Shown piece by piece: positions 11,501 to 19,250 of a stretch of 64,000 bases of DNA. Numbering within the stretch: the stretch's first letter is position 1; every line of letters begins with the position of its first letter. The DNA lies in NCBI GenBank assembly GCA_039621445.1, contig CP154955.1, forward strand, positions 28,589,471 to 28,653,470, written 5' to 3'. Under the pieces are notes generated by a model. That model was not told the origin of the DNA. It made no database searches and saw nothing but the letters and a program-made list of their open reading frames with translations. Made by a program: the position numbers and the translations under genes. The stretch comes from Euglena gracilis (Eukaryota > Euglenida > Euglenophyceae > Euglenales).

Positions 11501-14500
11501 ATCCGCCAATTAGGGTCATCTGTGTTCCTCTTCTTCTCATATTCAGGGACGAAGCGTTCCTCTCCACAGATGTGTTTGCAAGAAGTTGCTTCATTGAGGT
11601 TTGTTGTTGTTGTTGTTGTTGTGCCAGTGCAGGGCGCAATATTTTCGGTTCTACAAATGAGGTTTGATATTTTTTTCGAGTTGTGGAAACTAGATCAATA
11701 TCTTGAATCTTGTCTTCCCCATTGCTCATTACTAAATAACTTTCGGCTGCTGTGCCTGCTATTTGAGCTCTTGACACCACACAGACCTTAATCTTAAATC
11801 CGAAGGACAACAACAACCGGTTCAAATTTGGTGGTCGGCATTAATGTACAAATGGGGCTGGCTGGAGGCAGCTCTAGTTTCCCGCTGAGGACCACGGGGT
11901 TTAAGCCCTGTCATACGCCATGGGGTATTATCTTGCCACTGAAATCATCTTTTGCTGCTGGTCAACCTCTTCAAACTCTTTCTGAGCATTTTTGGTCTCA
12001 ATGGTTTTCATGGCAAAAAAAAAACAAAGAAGAAGAAACGTGGCTGGAAGAAAGGAAAGAAACATAGCTTGGCCACAGATCCCGGGACGTCTGTCCTCCG
12101 CCCCAACAAACTCGGCTGCCTCCCCCCTGCGGCGGACACCTGCCCCCAGCTCGGCTACTGGCCGGCCACCTGCCTACAGCAGACCACCACGCACACCGCG
12201 GCCGGGACGCAGCCGCAGTGCGCCGCCCTCGTGGGGCAGTGCGGCCGCTGCACAGAGTGCACTTCCGGGCAGTCCACGTGCTCCGGCGGCTGTGCCGCCT
12301 TCGGGGAGGACCCCGCCAGCGGGGGCGGCAGCAGCGGGGGCGGCAACAGCGGAGGCGGCAGCAGCGGAGGCGGCAGCACCGGGGGTGGCAACAGCGGGGG
12401 CGGCAACAGCGAGGGCGGCAGCAGCGGAGGCGGCAGCAGTGGGGGCGGGCTGAGCGTGATGTTCATCCCCATCATCGTCGTTTCTGCCCTGGCTGATGCC
12501 GGTGCCGCTTTTCAAACGTGCCTCATACGGATAGAGGGCCTCCTCCTGGGATGAATATTGCGGTTAGGTCAAGCAGAATACTCACACGTACATGGCATAA
12601 GTCCCAAACTGGTATCCTCTCCCTGAAAATCAGGTGGGGGCACCAGTTTGGGACCAGTTTCTGACCACGGACACAGACCATGAAGTTTTTTTGTGAAAGG
12701 GTGTTTATGGGGTTATTGAAAGCTTCCGGTTAGGTTCGCACCAAGCACCTATAGCTAAAATGGCCTAAAATGGCCTAAAATGGCCTAAAATGACTTTTTG
12801 ACCCCCTATAGGTGGGGGTCCCTAAAATGGCCTAAAATGGCCTAAAATGGCCTAAAATGGCCTAAAATGGCCTAAAATGGGAAAAATTTTGTTGCACAAC
12901 AATTTTTTTTTGTGAACAACTGGGGCCATTCAGGTACTGACTTTTGGTGTCTTTTGTCAATGTGGACGGCGAACAGTGGATTTGGTGGAGGAGCACTGCC
13001 CCACAAGACCCTTTTTTTTATTATCCCAGCTAATAATAGTATCAGTCCCCAAATCCACGGTCCCCAACCTTCTTTTGGTAGCTGAATTTTGAAGGTGTGG
13101 ACAGCAGTATTTTTCTTACTCCCATGAGTAAGTTTTCTTAGTCCCATCCTTTTTTGGTGTGCAACGATGTCTGCTTCGCAAATAATGAAACAGTGCAAAT
13201 TTGGAATGAGGCGTGGGGAAAAAGACAGAAAAAAATGAAAGACGTTGGAAAAAAAACTCAATTGAAAGAGGTGTATCGTTAGGTATTGGGGATTTCTTCA
13301 AATCACGAACCGGCACAATTTTGGGGATTTTCCAAAACCACAAATAATCACGCCGAATGATCAAATGACCTAAACAACTACAAACAATTATGAATGAGAT
13401 TCTCTCTTATTTATGAACGTGTTCAGAGGGTTTTCTTTTAGTATTAATTTTCTCCAAGGGGGAAACCAAATAGAGAAGAGGAATTGTTTTCAGCTTTGCC
13501 CTTTGATCTCTGCAATCGCCAAAAAAGGCCCAAATGGCTAAAACAATGCCAAAATTAAATTGAATCTCACCAGGCAACAGCATCAAATTTGACGTTGGAC
13601 CGAAAATCCCCAAATGATGTCCAAGGTTGGGGCGTGGGTGGGGTCTTATATTTGGGGGGAGGTTAAGGCTTGGGAGTCAATCTTCAGGTACCAACTTTGT
13701 ATGCATAGACCCCCCCCCCAGAGTTTGGCTCCCCTCCTCCTTCCATTCACACTTGGATCCTTAATTTGTGTATCTTGGCCCAAAATTTTTTCAAAATTTT
13801 GGCTTTTTTTGTGCTGAAAGTTTGACACTCGTGCAAACTTGCTCTCCCATCATCGCGTCATAGTGGCCTGTGAAATACCCGACAAAAAAAGTCTCCACTC
13901 ATTACCCTCAATTCCCCCACCTTCTCGAGTTAAACCCCTCAAAATTGCTGCACACACAACACACAACCTAAAACTTTGGGAAACAGAGATTTTGGACCAG
14001 ATGGGAAAAATATAAGCCATGTGCAGACAATGAAGTTGAATTATTCCCCCAGAAAAGTCAGAATCCCGCAAAATGAAAAAAAGAAACAAAAAAGAAAGCG
14101 AAATCCCGCAAAATGGTATAGATTTCTCAAAATACTAAAAACTAGGCACTTTTTTGGTCAGACAAATGAACACTTTTAACATTTGTCCAACGTTTTTTTC
14201 CTGAAAATTTTTCACTGCCACAAATTCTTACTGTTCAGAATTCCTCTATGGGGCATGAATTAAGATTTGTTGAGCTTCCCATTGTTTTGATCCAGTGTTC
14301 ATGAATTTTGCATGCTTTTTTGGATGTACATTTCTCATTACTGAATAAGAGAAGGTTCGCACACGTTATTATGCAGTTTTCGGGACAGAAATGACGCAAA
14401 ATTATGATTTTCAGAACCCCCACCTATACCTTAAAATGGCCTAAAATGGCCTAAAATGGCCTTAAATGGCCTAAAATGGCCTAAAATGGCCTAAAATGGC

Positions 14501-17500
14501 CTAAAATGGGGAAATTTTTGGGCTTGACTATAGGTGCTTGGTTCGCACTCCCCCGAGCGCATCAGGCATCCCCTTCCTTGGGTTGGGCCACTGTGCAATT
14601 CCCAAGGCAGTAGGCAGCCGGGGGGGAAAGGAAGAGAAGGCCGCCAACATTCAGCCGACACAGTGGACCAGCCCTTGCTTGTATCTTGGTTCAAGGTTAT
14701 TGAAGGAGTAGGGTTAGGGTTCAGGATTTAAACCCCCCACATATAAGAAACCCGTTTCTTATATTTGGGTGTTGACCGATCGGCCCAAAGAGTTTCTTAT
14801 ATTTGGGAGTTTCTAATTTTTGGGTGTCGAAGGCAGGCCCCAAGGGTTTCTTTTTCTCCCTTTGGTTCCTTCATATATTACATGTGACCGTCGTGTGCAG
14901 GCTTTTTTCATTTTTTTGAGTCCAGTTGCTTTTTTCATTTTCTTGGGAGTTGCACCTGCCCTACTCAAAAAAACAGTTGTTTCTGACCTCTTCTTTTGCA
15001 AAGAAACAATAGACTGGACCGGCTTCATCTTTGTGTTGATCGCACTTTGAGATTTGCTGTGACTCGTGGTGAAAATAGATGAGGAGTTTCTTGTATATGG
15101 ATTAGTGTCCAACAGTTCAGGGTTTTCTTATATTCGGAGGTTTCTGATATTTGGGTGTCGGCTGAATATCGGCCAAATGGTTTCTTATATTTGGGGGTTT
15201 CTTATAGGCAAGGGTTTCTTATATTTGGAGGGGGGTTAGGCCTAAAGTCAGGCCTTTCTTCTGGCTTAATTTTGGCCCTCGGCGTCCTTTAGTCCCGTTA
15301 GCCCAGAGTTGAAGGCGGAAATCCTGACCCCAATCCTGCGCCTTCAATAACCCCATAAACGCCTTTCACAAAAAAAACTTCACGGTCCATGTCGGTAGTC
15401 CCAAATGATTCCCCCCCCTTAATTGTAGGGGGCACCAGTTGGGAATTATGCCATATACACACAACCCCCCCCCCCATTTACACCTACGGGTCGGTATGTC
15501 ATTTTCACGATTCTTTGAATCCTAGGGGATAGGGTCGGTAGAAAAGGGGGGGGATTGGTACAAATGGGTCAAGCTTCTTGACGGGGGGGGGGGATGAGGC
15601 GACATGCATTCACCCTCCCCCAGTTCGTCGTCCGCCCCCAAACAACAGTGTATCTGTTCACATTTTTCCAAAAAGGGGTGAACCTGAGTGCTTTTTTTCT
15701 GTTTAACCCCCCCAAAAAACCAGCAACCGGTTGCTGATATTTGAGCCAACTCGCTATTGGAAGTCCATCTCCAAATGTTGACCACCTCGGCAGGACAATT
15801 CTGGTGATGTGGAGTACACGCACCCAGCCAGCCGCCGTCGTGTTGGGGCTGTGCCCAGGGGCTGATGTGTCAGAGGCTCTTCAACGACAATCCGCTGAAA
15901 CTCTCGAGAGATTCCTCGGGAAAGACCACCAGGCACAAACCAAGTAACCCCCCCCCCCAAATATAACCCCCCCCCCGCGTTATATTTGGACGGGATTTCA
16001 AGACCCTCAGGGGGGGCTTTATATTTGAGGGGGGGCTTTATATTTGGGTGGGAAAATCAAACTTTTTTTTGGGTGGCCTCTATTTCCTTCGGCGGCCAGG
16101 GGTTTTCTTAAGCCGGAGGGGACCCTATCCCCCCGGGGGGTCCAGCCAGCCAGCAGCTCAAATCCAGCCAGCAGCCCAAATTCGGGCTGGGAGCCCCCCC
16201 GGGGGGGGTCGAGTGAAATAAAGTTGGGTCCAGCGGGGGGGCTTTATATTTGGGCGGCAAAACCAATCCCCCTAGGGGGGGGGGGGGGCTTTATATTTGG
16301 GGGGGTTTAACTGATCTCGTCGTTGTCGCCAGCTTTTCACTCTGGGGCATGTGACACGCACCCCCTCCGCCCCCTCCTCCCCCATCGCCCCTGCCAGGCG
16401 CCTGGCCCTCTCCCTGTGCCTGCTTGCCCTCCGGCGGCAGAAGCGGAAGGCATGGCAGCAGCGTCTGTCCCTGGGCCATCCAATCATTTAGCCACTGCCC
16501 CCCCCCCCCCGCCCCCCTGGGAGGGGGGCAACCGACTAGTTCTTTCAGGGTGACTGACTGGCTGATTTCTGGAAGAGTGGAAGTGACCCCCCAGGGTCAT
16601 AAAAAATTGCATGCCGCAGACGCCTCCCCGCCGGGCTCCTCCCCGGACACCCCGTGGGCCGCGGGAATCGACGGCATTCCACTGCACGACGTCGGCCCAT
16701 CCTCCGCCATCACCGCCCCGGCTGGCCTCCAGGGACGCCCGTTGCCTGCGCACAAGCCGCGGGCAGAAGTGCTGGTGAGGCATGGGGAATTGTTGACCTG
16801 CCATGTATTTCGAATCCAGGGACCTCCCGTCGCAACGCGGTTTACCATGCTTGGTGTAACCCCCCCCCCCCCCAGCGACTGACTGGCTTTGAGGCTCCAA
16901 CCCCCAGGGGACCAAAGGAGTGGCACGCCTTGTGCCAATGGACTTGCTGGAACTTTTGGAGAAATGTTCGAAATATGTATATTTTGAGCCAGTTCGGCGG
17001 TGAGTGGCTGGGGTGATGGATATCTCATTGATGGAGTGGGGAGGGGGTGGGAATGCATCCCACATTTTCTGAAAGTGGAAGTGGCCCGGGTGGTCGGTAT
17101 GTTTCCATTCATCCTGGGCGTCTTGGATGCCACCCCGCAACTGCTTTCCTTTGCCAGAGCAGACATTCATTGTGTGTGTGTGTGTGTGTGTGTCACCATT
17201 GTGTATCATGTGCACCACATCAGAAAATTTTGTGTATCTCCTGTGTATCACCCAAAATTTTTTGTGTATCATCATCAAAATTATGCATCTCGGTGTATCA
17301 CCAAAAATTTACCGAAAGTTGAAAAATTATATCTTGATCACAGAAATATTTTTCTCTAATATGAGACAGGCCAGAGATATATCTATTTTTTTTAAAGTTT
17401 GGTGACCCGCAGGGGTCGGGTTGGGGGGGGGGGCCAAATTGTACCTCACCGGAGACGGGGGTTTCCTCCATTTTTTGTGTGAAGCGCCGAAATTTTTTGC

Positions 17501-17725
17501 ACCTCAAAATTTACCCCCCAGAGGTGGGTCCCCCGACCCCCCCCTCCACTCCTGGGGCACCCCAGGGCACTGGTTCAACAAGATCAGGCAGGCCTTGGGG
17601 GTGTTTTGTGTGTTGAGGTATATATTGAATTTTTTTTTAAAAAAATGATGGGCTTTGCAAGATTTGGCCCCAAACCCTGATCAGGACACAAATACGAAAC
17701 AACACACCCATGATACATTGACACA

Positions 17726-17812
<87 letters not shown>

Positions 17813-19250
17813 CGACAACGACAACAACAACAACAACAACAGCAGCAGCAGCAGCAAAAGTTCTTTCAAAATCTGGGGGAAAAAAACTGCTGATTTGACC
17901 CCCCTCCTGGACTGCACTGGTTTTTTTTTGGAACCCCCCATGTGTATATGCTCCAAAAATAATATGAGTCACCAGATGCTTGATCAAATTGACAGTTGGA
18001 GTATTTCACAGTGGGACGGTCCACAGGAATTCGCAAGTGTGACAAGCAAAGAAATGATTTTGTTTCGAATCACTCCAAGAGGTGCACAGGTGGCTTTGAC
18101 TCCGAAAGAAGTAAGAGGTTTGAGGTTGCAGCATCTATGTAGCGCACCAAACAAACAGCCGTAGTGCCGGTGGTGGGTGGATGGGTCCGGACCCCCACTC
18201 CCCCAGGTCCTTAAAAAACCTCTGGCTCTCAGTGGCCATGGTGTCAGCAGATCAATCTCATGCAAAAAGATTTGCGTATCACATCGCAAACTTTTGTGCA
18301 TTTGTGTATCACCAAAAAAATTGTGTATTTGCAACGCACATGAAGCGAATGGCTGGGGTGGAGGCCAGCCGGTGGCCATCGGTCGCCCATTCTACCCTGG
18401 CGAGGCCGGCCACGCCCCCCTTTGCCAGGCGCCTTCCTCTTTTCCTCCCTGTTTCCCATCAGACCATTGCCAGCGTCGGAGGCATCGCCGCAGTGGGCTG
18501 GACCATCCTCCGGCCGGAGGGGTCTGCCTCGCTGGTTGATTGCGGTGTGTCCCTGACTGTCCATGCACCAGCCGGTGAAGCTGCCCCCCCCATCTCGGCC
18601 CATGCCAATCCCTGGACGTGGCCATGCCCATGCACGGCAAAGGCCGGGCGTGCTCTCAACGACTGGGCCCACCGGGGGCCCACCCCAGCCCCCTCACCGG
18701 CCTCCGCCGCACCCCCGTTCCCAGTCACTCGGTCAGGGCTGTGTGGGTCTTGCGATGGGTGGGGGGGGGGGTCCGGGTTGCAGGGGTGCCCCGGCGCCAT
18801 CCGCATTTGCGCGCAAACATCGTTCGGGGGCTTGTTCAGGCGACCGGCAGACATTTTCAATGGCAGCTGTCGGCTTGCGCATCAAAGCCTGGCTGCCAAA
18901 GGGAATTTCGAGCCGGTCGCCGTTTTTTTTTTTGGCTCTTGAAAACACAGTTTTCTTTGCGAACGCTGACATGAATGGTTCTGGTTACAGTGCCAGTCTG
19001 GAAACCCCTGCCCCTTGGTGCATTCCCGCTCCCAAACTGCCCCGTTCCTGCATTCCTGTCCATTGCCAGGGGACATGGGGTATGGGGTACCATGTGTTCT
19101 TTTGTTCCACGGCCCTGGAGGCGACCCCCTGGCCGGCCGCGCCGGGCGTCGGACTCCTCCTTCGCCACGCTGCGGCCGGAATTCGGGCCCCTGGTCGACA
19201 CAGAGTCCGTGGGGACCGTGGTGGCCCCCCGGCGTAACTCGGCAGACAAG
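553..19250 (+). CDS. Proposed Cys-rich membrane protein gene (gene-level model, unproven)
   Basis: All exon candidates between 553 and 19250 are on the + strand and fit one secreted or type I membrane protein: signal peptide (553-751), cysteine-rich segments (about 4327-4592, 5770-5919, 10654-10849, 11381-11450), a Cys-rich plus Gly/Ser-linker exon ending in a hydrophobic segment (12079-12501), then Arg/Lys-, Ser- and Pro-rich exons resembling a cytoplasmic tail (16333-19250). Two segments share the pattern W-x2-GC-x2-C-x-V-x2-G-x2-V-x-C. What I see is the individual exons. That they form one gene is inferred from strand, order and composition. Not all intervening exons were found and the phases do not close everywhere. 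Two or more genes are possible. I recognise no named family. Confidence 0.3.
752..2028 (+). other. Intron-like or intergenic AT-rich stretch
   Basis: T-rich sequence with no convincing coding frame. Poly-A/T runs lie at 1095-1125 and 1570-1590. A second copy of the AGCTCAGCA..CAAAACCTG motif lies at 1335-1362. At 1800-1850 a CACTTTG next to a G run resembles an end of the small element at 4591. Confidence 0.4.
2029..2101. repeat. (AAAC)n microsatellite
   Basis: About 18 copies of the tetranucleotide CAAA with one CCAA interruption and one CAAG near the end. It sits in non-coding sequence. The apparent VCLFVCLF reading frame on the other strand is only this repeat. Confidence 0.95.
2130..2490 (+). 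other. Possible exon(s), reading frame unresolved
   Basis: This balanced-composition stretch is open in more than one frame. One frame holds a Cys cluster (GTCDACCAF..LCRDC). A strong donor-like GTACGT lies at 2157 and an acceptor-like tttcacag at about 2263-2270. The downstream part reads as protein-like in two frames (for example SVPLDLKQPHSIPYATD). It is then cut off by the C-run element that starts near 2490. Position and cysteines would suit the gene that starts at 553, but I cannot choose the frame. Confidence 0.3.
2490..4090. mobile_element. Outer C-run element interrupted by a nested hAT-like element
   Basis: The left end (TTTAAACCCCACCCCCC then ACTTATA) and right end (GTTTATAAGTGGGG then GGTTTA) are inverted copies of AAACCCC..CCACTTATA. 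TTTA on both outer flanks may be the target duplication. Inside, the block TCGGCCGATCAACCAAACC plus GGATCCTATAA recurs at 3759-3790, 3990 and 4030-4060. The element at 2523-3717 is nested close to its left end. No coding capacity, so presumably non-autonomous. Superfamily not assigned. Confidence 0.55.
2523..3717. mobile_element. Non-autonomous hAT-like element with GCCGACCGCA subterminal arrays
   Basis: Its ends are CAGGCACCTATG at 2523 and CATAGGTGCTTG at 3706-3717, inverted with one mismatch. An 8-bp duplication CCCCCCAC lies on both sides (2515-2522 and 3718-3725), as in hAT insertions, although both copies fall in C-rich sequence. Just inside each end is an array of GCCGACCGCA units (2532-2663 and 3628-3687), a plausible transposase-binding array. 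The interior (2760-3560) is degenerate simple sequence that switches strand near 3235: TTTTGGCCAC-like on the left, GTGGCCAAAA-like on the right, so the whole could fold back. No open frame is believable. Confidence 0.75.
4098..4280 (+). CDS. Candidate exon with hydrophobic segment
   Basis: One frame gives a well-mixed sequence: an amphipathic stretch (VRTAVQALLKSSSEVSF), then PSLPEAGFTLKEGISK, then a hydrophobic segment (TFLLVGGVTLVTAILTAAAV) and HLPNQL. A GTAATC donor at about 4290 and the acceptor-like atcaaag before 4322 could join it to the Cys segment that follows. It lies directly after the outer element at 2490-4090. A second open frame with CADC is possible. Function unknown. Confidence 0.35.
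4327..4592 (+). CDS. Candidate Cys-rich exons, possibly broken by a stop
   Basis: One frame reads FDTKFQFVSGKVAQCDAKQS then PCGTCSS, then a TGA in a T run at about 4429, then GACGAHPEYCRNVCL in the same frame. A further piece at 4504-4590 reads LPNCNQGGCIKYAWAGENC and TAFRC. The cysteine density matches the other segments of this region. The in-frame TGA means either an unrecognised small intron, a sequencing slip in the T run, or a decayed copy. A C-run element begins at 4591, directly after the last cysteine segment. Confidence 0.35.
4591..4784. mobile_element. Small inverted-repeat element with C/G-run ends
   Basis: The left end reads CACCCCCCCCCTCAAAGTG and the right end CACTTTGTGG followed by a G run, so the ends are inverted repeats. 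The middle has the GGCGCCAAAGGCGCC hairpin (4662-4676) seen in several other element families here. About 190 bp, no coding capacity. Confidence 0.55.
4785..5714 (+). other. Non-coding stretch with (CA)n
   Basis: No exon I can support. A (CA)n run lies at 5567-5595 and a G run at 5707-5720. The polypyrimidine-poor ends give no clear splice signals. Confidence 0.4.
5770..5919 (+). CDS. Cys-module exon
   Basis: The frame reads LGLWFDGCNYCRVSQGTPVS then CVLQYCNSTGTPHCVSNKQ. The order of W, GC, C, V, G, V, C, C and TPxC matches the segment at 10654 (WYTGCGACGVVNGQTVNC, CSQASATPNC) position by position, so the two are repeats of one extracellular-type disulphide module. A likely acceptor is gtgagag| at 5769. 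The end is uncertain: a GT lies at 5919 after a short hydrophobic tail. No named domain recognised. Confidence 0.5.
5920..6952. other. Non-coding stretch before hAT-like element
   Basis: I see no supported exon. At 6455-6500 short C runs resemble element ends. A perfect palindromic TTTGCGCAATTGCGCA lies at 6885-6900, one of a dispersed set listed in the findings. Confidence 0.4.
7447..7614 (-). pseudogene. BED-like zinc finger relic of a hAT-type transposase
   Basis: Read on the - strand this gives DPLCIPCNKVLSNVYGGTLH then GHAFGIAHMKKLDYF. The order C-x2-C, a hydrophobic turn, then H-x5-H with a following basic patch is that of BED-type zinc fingers, DNA-binding domains found at the N-terminus of many hAT transposases. 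The copy at 53953-54115 (+ strand) differs at only a few residues, and it keeps the Cys and His positions. Here the segment is inverted relative to the element ends, so it cannot be expressed as in copy 2. Confidence 0.55.
8245..8671 (-). pseudogene. Conserved coiled-coil frame inside hAT-like element
   Basis: Two overlapping - strand frames form one coherent helical sequence: first TLEQFPTLDTAFQAAKQ..LSGDSANFSHF..RTYVQQLEER, then NLAIVEKFLLNLHAFTPKIS and ENQQQWQNDTVDIRTAIADL. The same two frames, with the same shift point, occur at 54093-54495. Conservation of the protein in both copies suggests it was once coding; the shared shift could mark an intron or an old frameshift. No family recognised. 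It could be a second protein of the transposon or a captured host fragment. Confidence 0.4.
9133..10653. other. Non-coding stretch between element and Cys exon
   Basis: No exon supported. TGCGCA-type palindromes occur at about 9581 and 10012. G runs at 10098 and C runs at 10540 and 10571 may be remnants of small elements. Confidence 0.4.
10654..10849 (+). CDS. Cys-module exon
   Basis: After the acceptor gatggcccag| the frame reads LAEWYTGCGACGVVNGQTVN then CPSCSQASATPNCLPAAW and EHCRQIC. Nine cysteines in about 50 residues fit an extracellular disulphide-rich repeat like that at 5770. Composition is clearly coding (GC-rich third positions). The acceptor leaves a one-base overhang, so the preceding exon should end in phase 2. 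The 3' border is unclear: there is no good GT before the TAG at 10847-10849, so a GC donor at about 10829 is possible. Confidence 0.55.
10850..12078 (+). other. Intron-like stretch with a short Cys-rich segment
   Basis: Mostly T-rich non-coding sequence. A separate entry covers the Cys-rich segment at 11381. A (TTG)n run lies at 11600-11620. An A-rich run at 12015-12045 precedes the next exon. Confidence 0.4.
11381..11450 (+). CDS. Candidate short Cys-rich exon
   Basis: One frame reads MLCPRCSKVAACGGQAAGCV then NG, with four cysteines in 18 residues. Spacing is similar to the start of the other modules. A second frame is also open, and I see no strong acceptor, so this is a suggestion from composition and context only. 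Confidence 0.3.
12079..12501 (+). CDS. Exon with Cys-rich end, Gly/Ser linker and hydrophobic segment
   Basis: The acceptor ttggccacag| at 12078 opens a GC-rich exon. It reads a Cys-rich part (LGCLPPAADTCPQLGYWPAT, CGRCTECTSGQSTCSGGCAA), then about 44 residues of GGGSSGGGNSGGG-type repeats, then a hydrophobic stretch LSVMFIPIIVVSALA. This is the usual order of ectodomain, flexible stalk and start of a membrane span. Donors exist at GTC|GTTTCT (exon end 12479, phase 0) and GCCG|GTGCCG (12501, phase 1); the second keeps more of the hydrophobic segment. The 132-bp GGCGGCAGC-like coding repeat is likely length-variable. Family not recognised. Confidence 0.65.
12742..14540. mobile_element. Non-autonomous hAT-like element with TAAAATGGCC arrays
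   Basis: It begins CAAGCACCTATAG and ends CTATAGGTGCTTG, a perfect 13-bp inverted repeat. GTTCGCAC is duplicated exactly at 12734-12741 and 14541-14548. Arrays of TAAAATGGCC lie just inside the left end (12757-12880, with an extra TATAGGTG inside) and right end (14430-14512). The 1.5-kb interior has no convincing frame. The ends match the element at 2523-3717 although the internal arrays are different. It sits between the hydrophobic exon and the tail-like exons of the proposed gene, so it would be intronic. Confidence 0.88.
14729..15239. mobile_element. Inverted-repeat element with TATAAGAAACCC ends
   Basis: The left end reads TTAAACCCCCCACATATAAG then AAACCC and the right end GGGTTTCTTATATTTGGA then GGGGGGTTA. 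Repeated motifs GTTTCTTATATTTGGG occur at 14755, 14792, 15126, 15180 and 15214. TTA on each side may be a 3-bp target duplication as in Harbinger-type elements, but this is too short to be decisive. No coding capacity. Confidence 0.5.
15240..15858. other. Non-coding stretch
   Basis: C runs at about 15410, 15466 and G runs at 15548 and 15585 suggest remnants of small elements. No exon supported. Confidence 0.35.
15859..15944 (+). CDS. Candidate exon abutting a transposon
   Basis: After gtgcccag| one frame reads GLMCQRLFNDNPLKLSRDSS then GKTTRHKP, a plausible juxtamembrane sequence, and it runs directly into the C-run element at 15945, whose first bases (GTAACCCC) would serve as the donor. Another frame (ADVSEALQRQSAETLERFLG) is also open, so the frame is uncertain. 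Confidence 0.25.
15944..16311. mobile_element. Inverted-repeat element with CCCCAAATATAA ends and a nested fragment
   Basis: The left end reads GTAACCCC..CCCCAAATATAAC and the right end CTTTATATTTGGGG..GTTTAAC. Internal copies of CTTTATATTTGGG lie at 16017, 16032 and 16240. A fragment of another family (16089 to about 16235, beginning CAGGGGTTTTCTTAAG) is inserted inside. No coding capacity. Superfamily not assigned. Confidence 0.5.
16089..16235. mobile_element. Fragment of the CAGGGGTTTTCTTAAG hAT-like family
   Basis: It starts CAGGGGTTTTCTTAAG, then GTCCAGCCAGCCAGCAG, then GGTCGAGTGAAATAAAGTTG. The same series of motifs makes up the first 150 bp of the complete element at 33248-34034. The right end is missing here. 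Confidence 0.6.
16333..16495 (+). CDS. Candidate exon: hydrophobic stretch followed by basic residues
   Basis: The frame reads TPSAPSSPIAPARRLALSLC then LLALRRQKRKAWQQRLSLG. A hydrophobic LALSLCLLAL followed at once by RRQKRK is the inner edge of a membrane span in a type I protein. Two acceptors are possible, ttgtcgccag| at 16332 or cctgccag| at 16397; the second would place the hydrophobic residues at the exon start, completing a span begun in an earlier exon. Phases with 12079-12501 do not close directly, so another exon may lie between. Confidence 0.4.
16620..16774 (+). CDS. Exon of Ser/Pro-rich tail-like sequence
   Basis: The acceptor gcatgccgcag| and donor CTG|GTGAGG bound 155 bp (two-base overhang, then phase 0 out). 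It reads ASPPGSSPDTPWAAGIDGIP then LHDVGPSSAITAPAGLQGRP and LPAHKPRAEVL. Low in cysteine and probably disordered, as in a cytoplasmic tail. No motif recognised. Confidence 0.5.
16775..18462 (+). other. Long intron-like region with microsatellites
   Basis: It holds a (GT)n run at 17168-17194, a cluster of GTGTATCACC/GTGTATCATC motifs at 17210-17310 with relatives at 18285-18335, a degenerate element-like segment with G/C runs at 17400-17565, and the (AAC)n tract at 17728. No exon supported. Confidence 0.45.
17728..17858. repeat. (AAC)n microsatellite
   Basis: About 40 AAC units, grading into GAC and AGC units at the right end. The long poly-Asn or poly-Val frames are products of the repeat, not genes. 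Confidence 0.97.
18463..18544 (+). CDS. Candidate exon
   Basis: Between the acceptor tgtttcccatcag| and donor TGCG|GTGTGT the frame reads TIASVGGIAAVGWTILRPEG then SASLVDC. It enters in phase 0, matching the exit phase of 16620-16774. Composition is coding-like. No motif recognised. Confidence 0.4.
18545..19069 (+). other. GC-rich stretch, possibly part coding
   Basis: Pro-rich open frames occur at 18563-18730 in more than one frame, so I cannot choose. A G run at 18762 and a T run at 18923 look intronic. Confidence 0.3.
19070..19250 (+). CDS. Exon of Arg/Ser-rich tail-like sequence
   Basis: From the acceptor ccattgccag| to the donor GACAAG|GTTTGG the frame reads RPWRRPPGRPRRASDSSFAT then LRPEFGPLVDTESVGTVVAP and RRNSADK. 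Basic patches followed by serines resemble kinase target sites in a cytoplasmic tail; that role is only inferred. GC-rich third positions support coding. The next exon was not found. Confidence 0.55.

Noticed and set aside
14710-14730. Telomere-like GGGTTAGGGTTCAGG
   Set aside because: Only two units; adjacent to an element end; no array.
17655-18164. Poly-Asn frame
   Set aside because: Product of the (AAC)n tract; no flanking domain or splice support.
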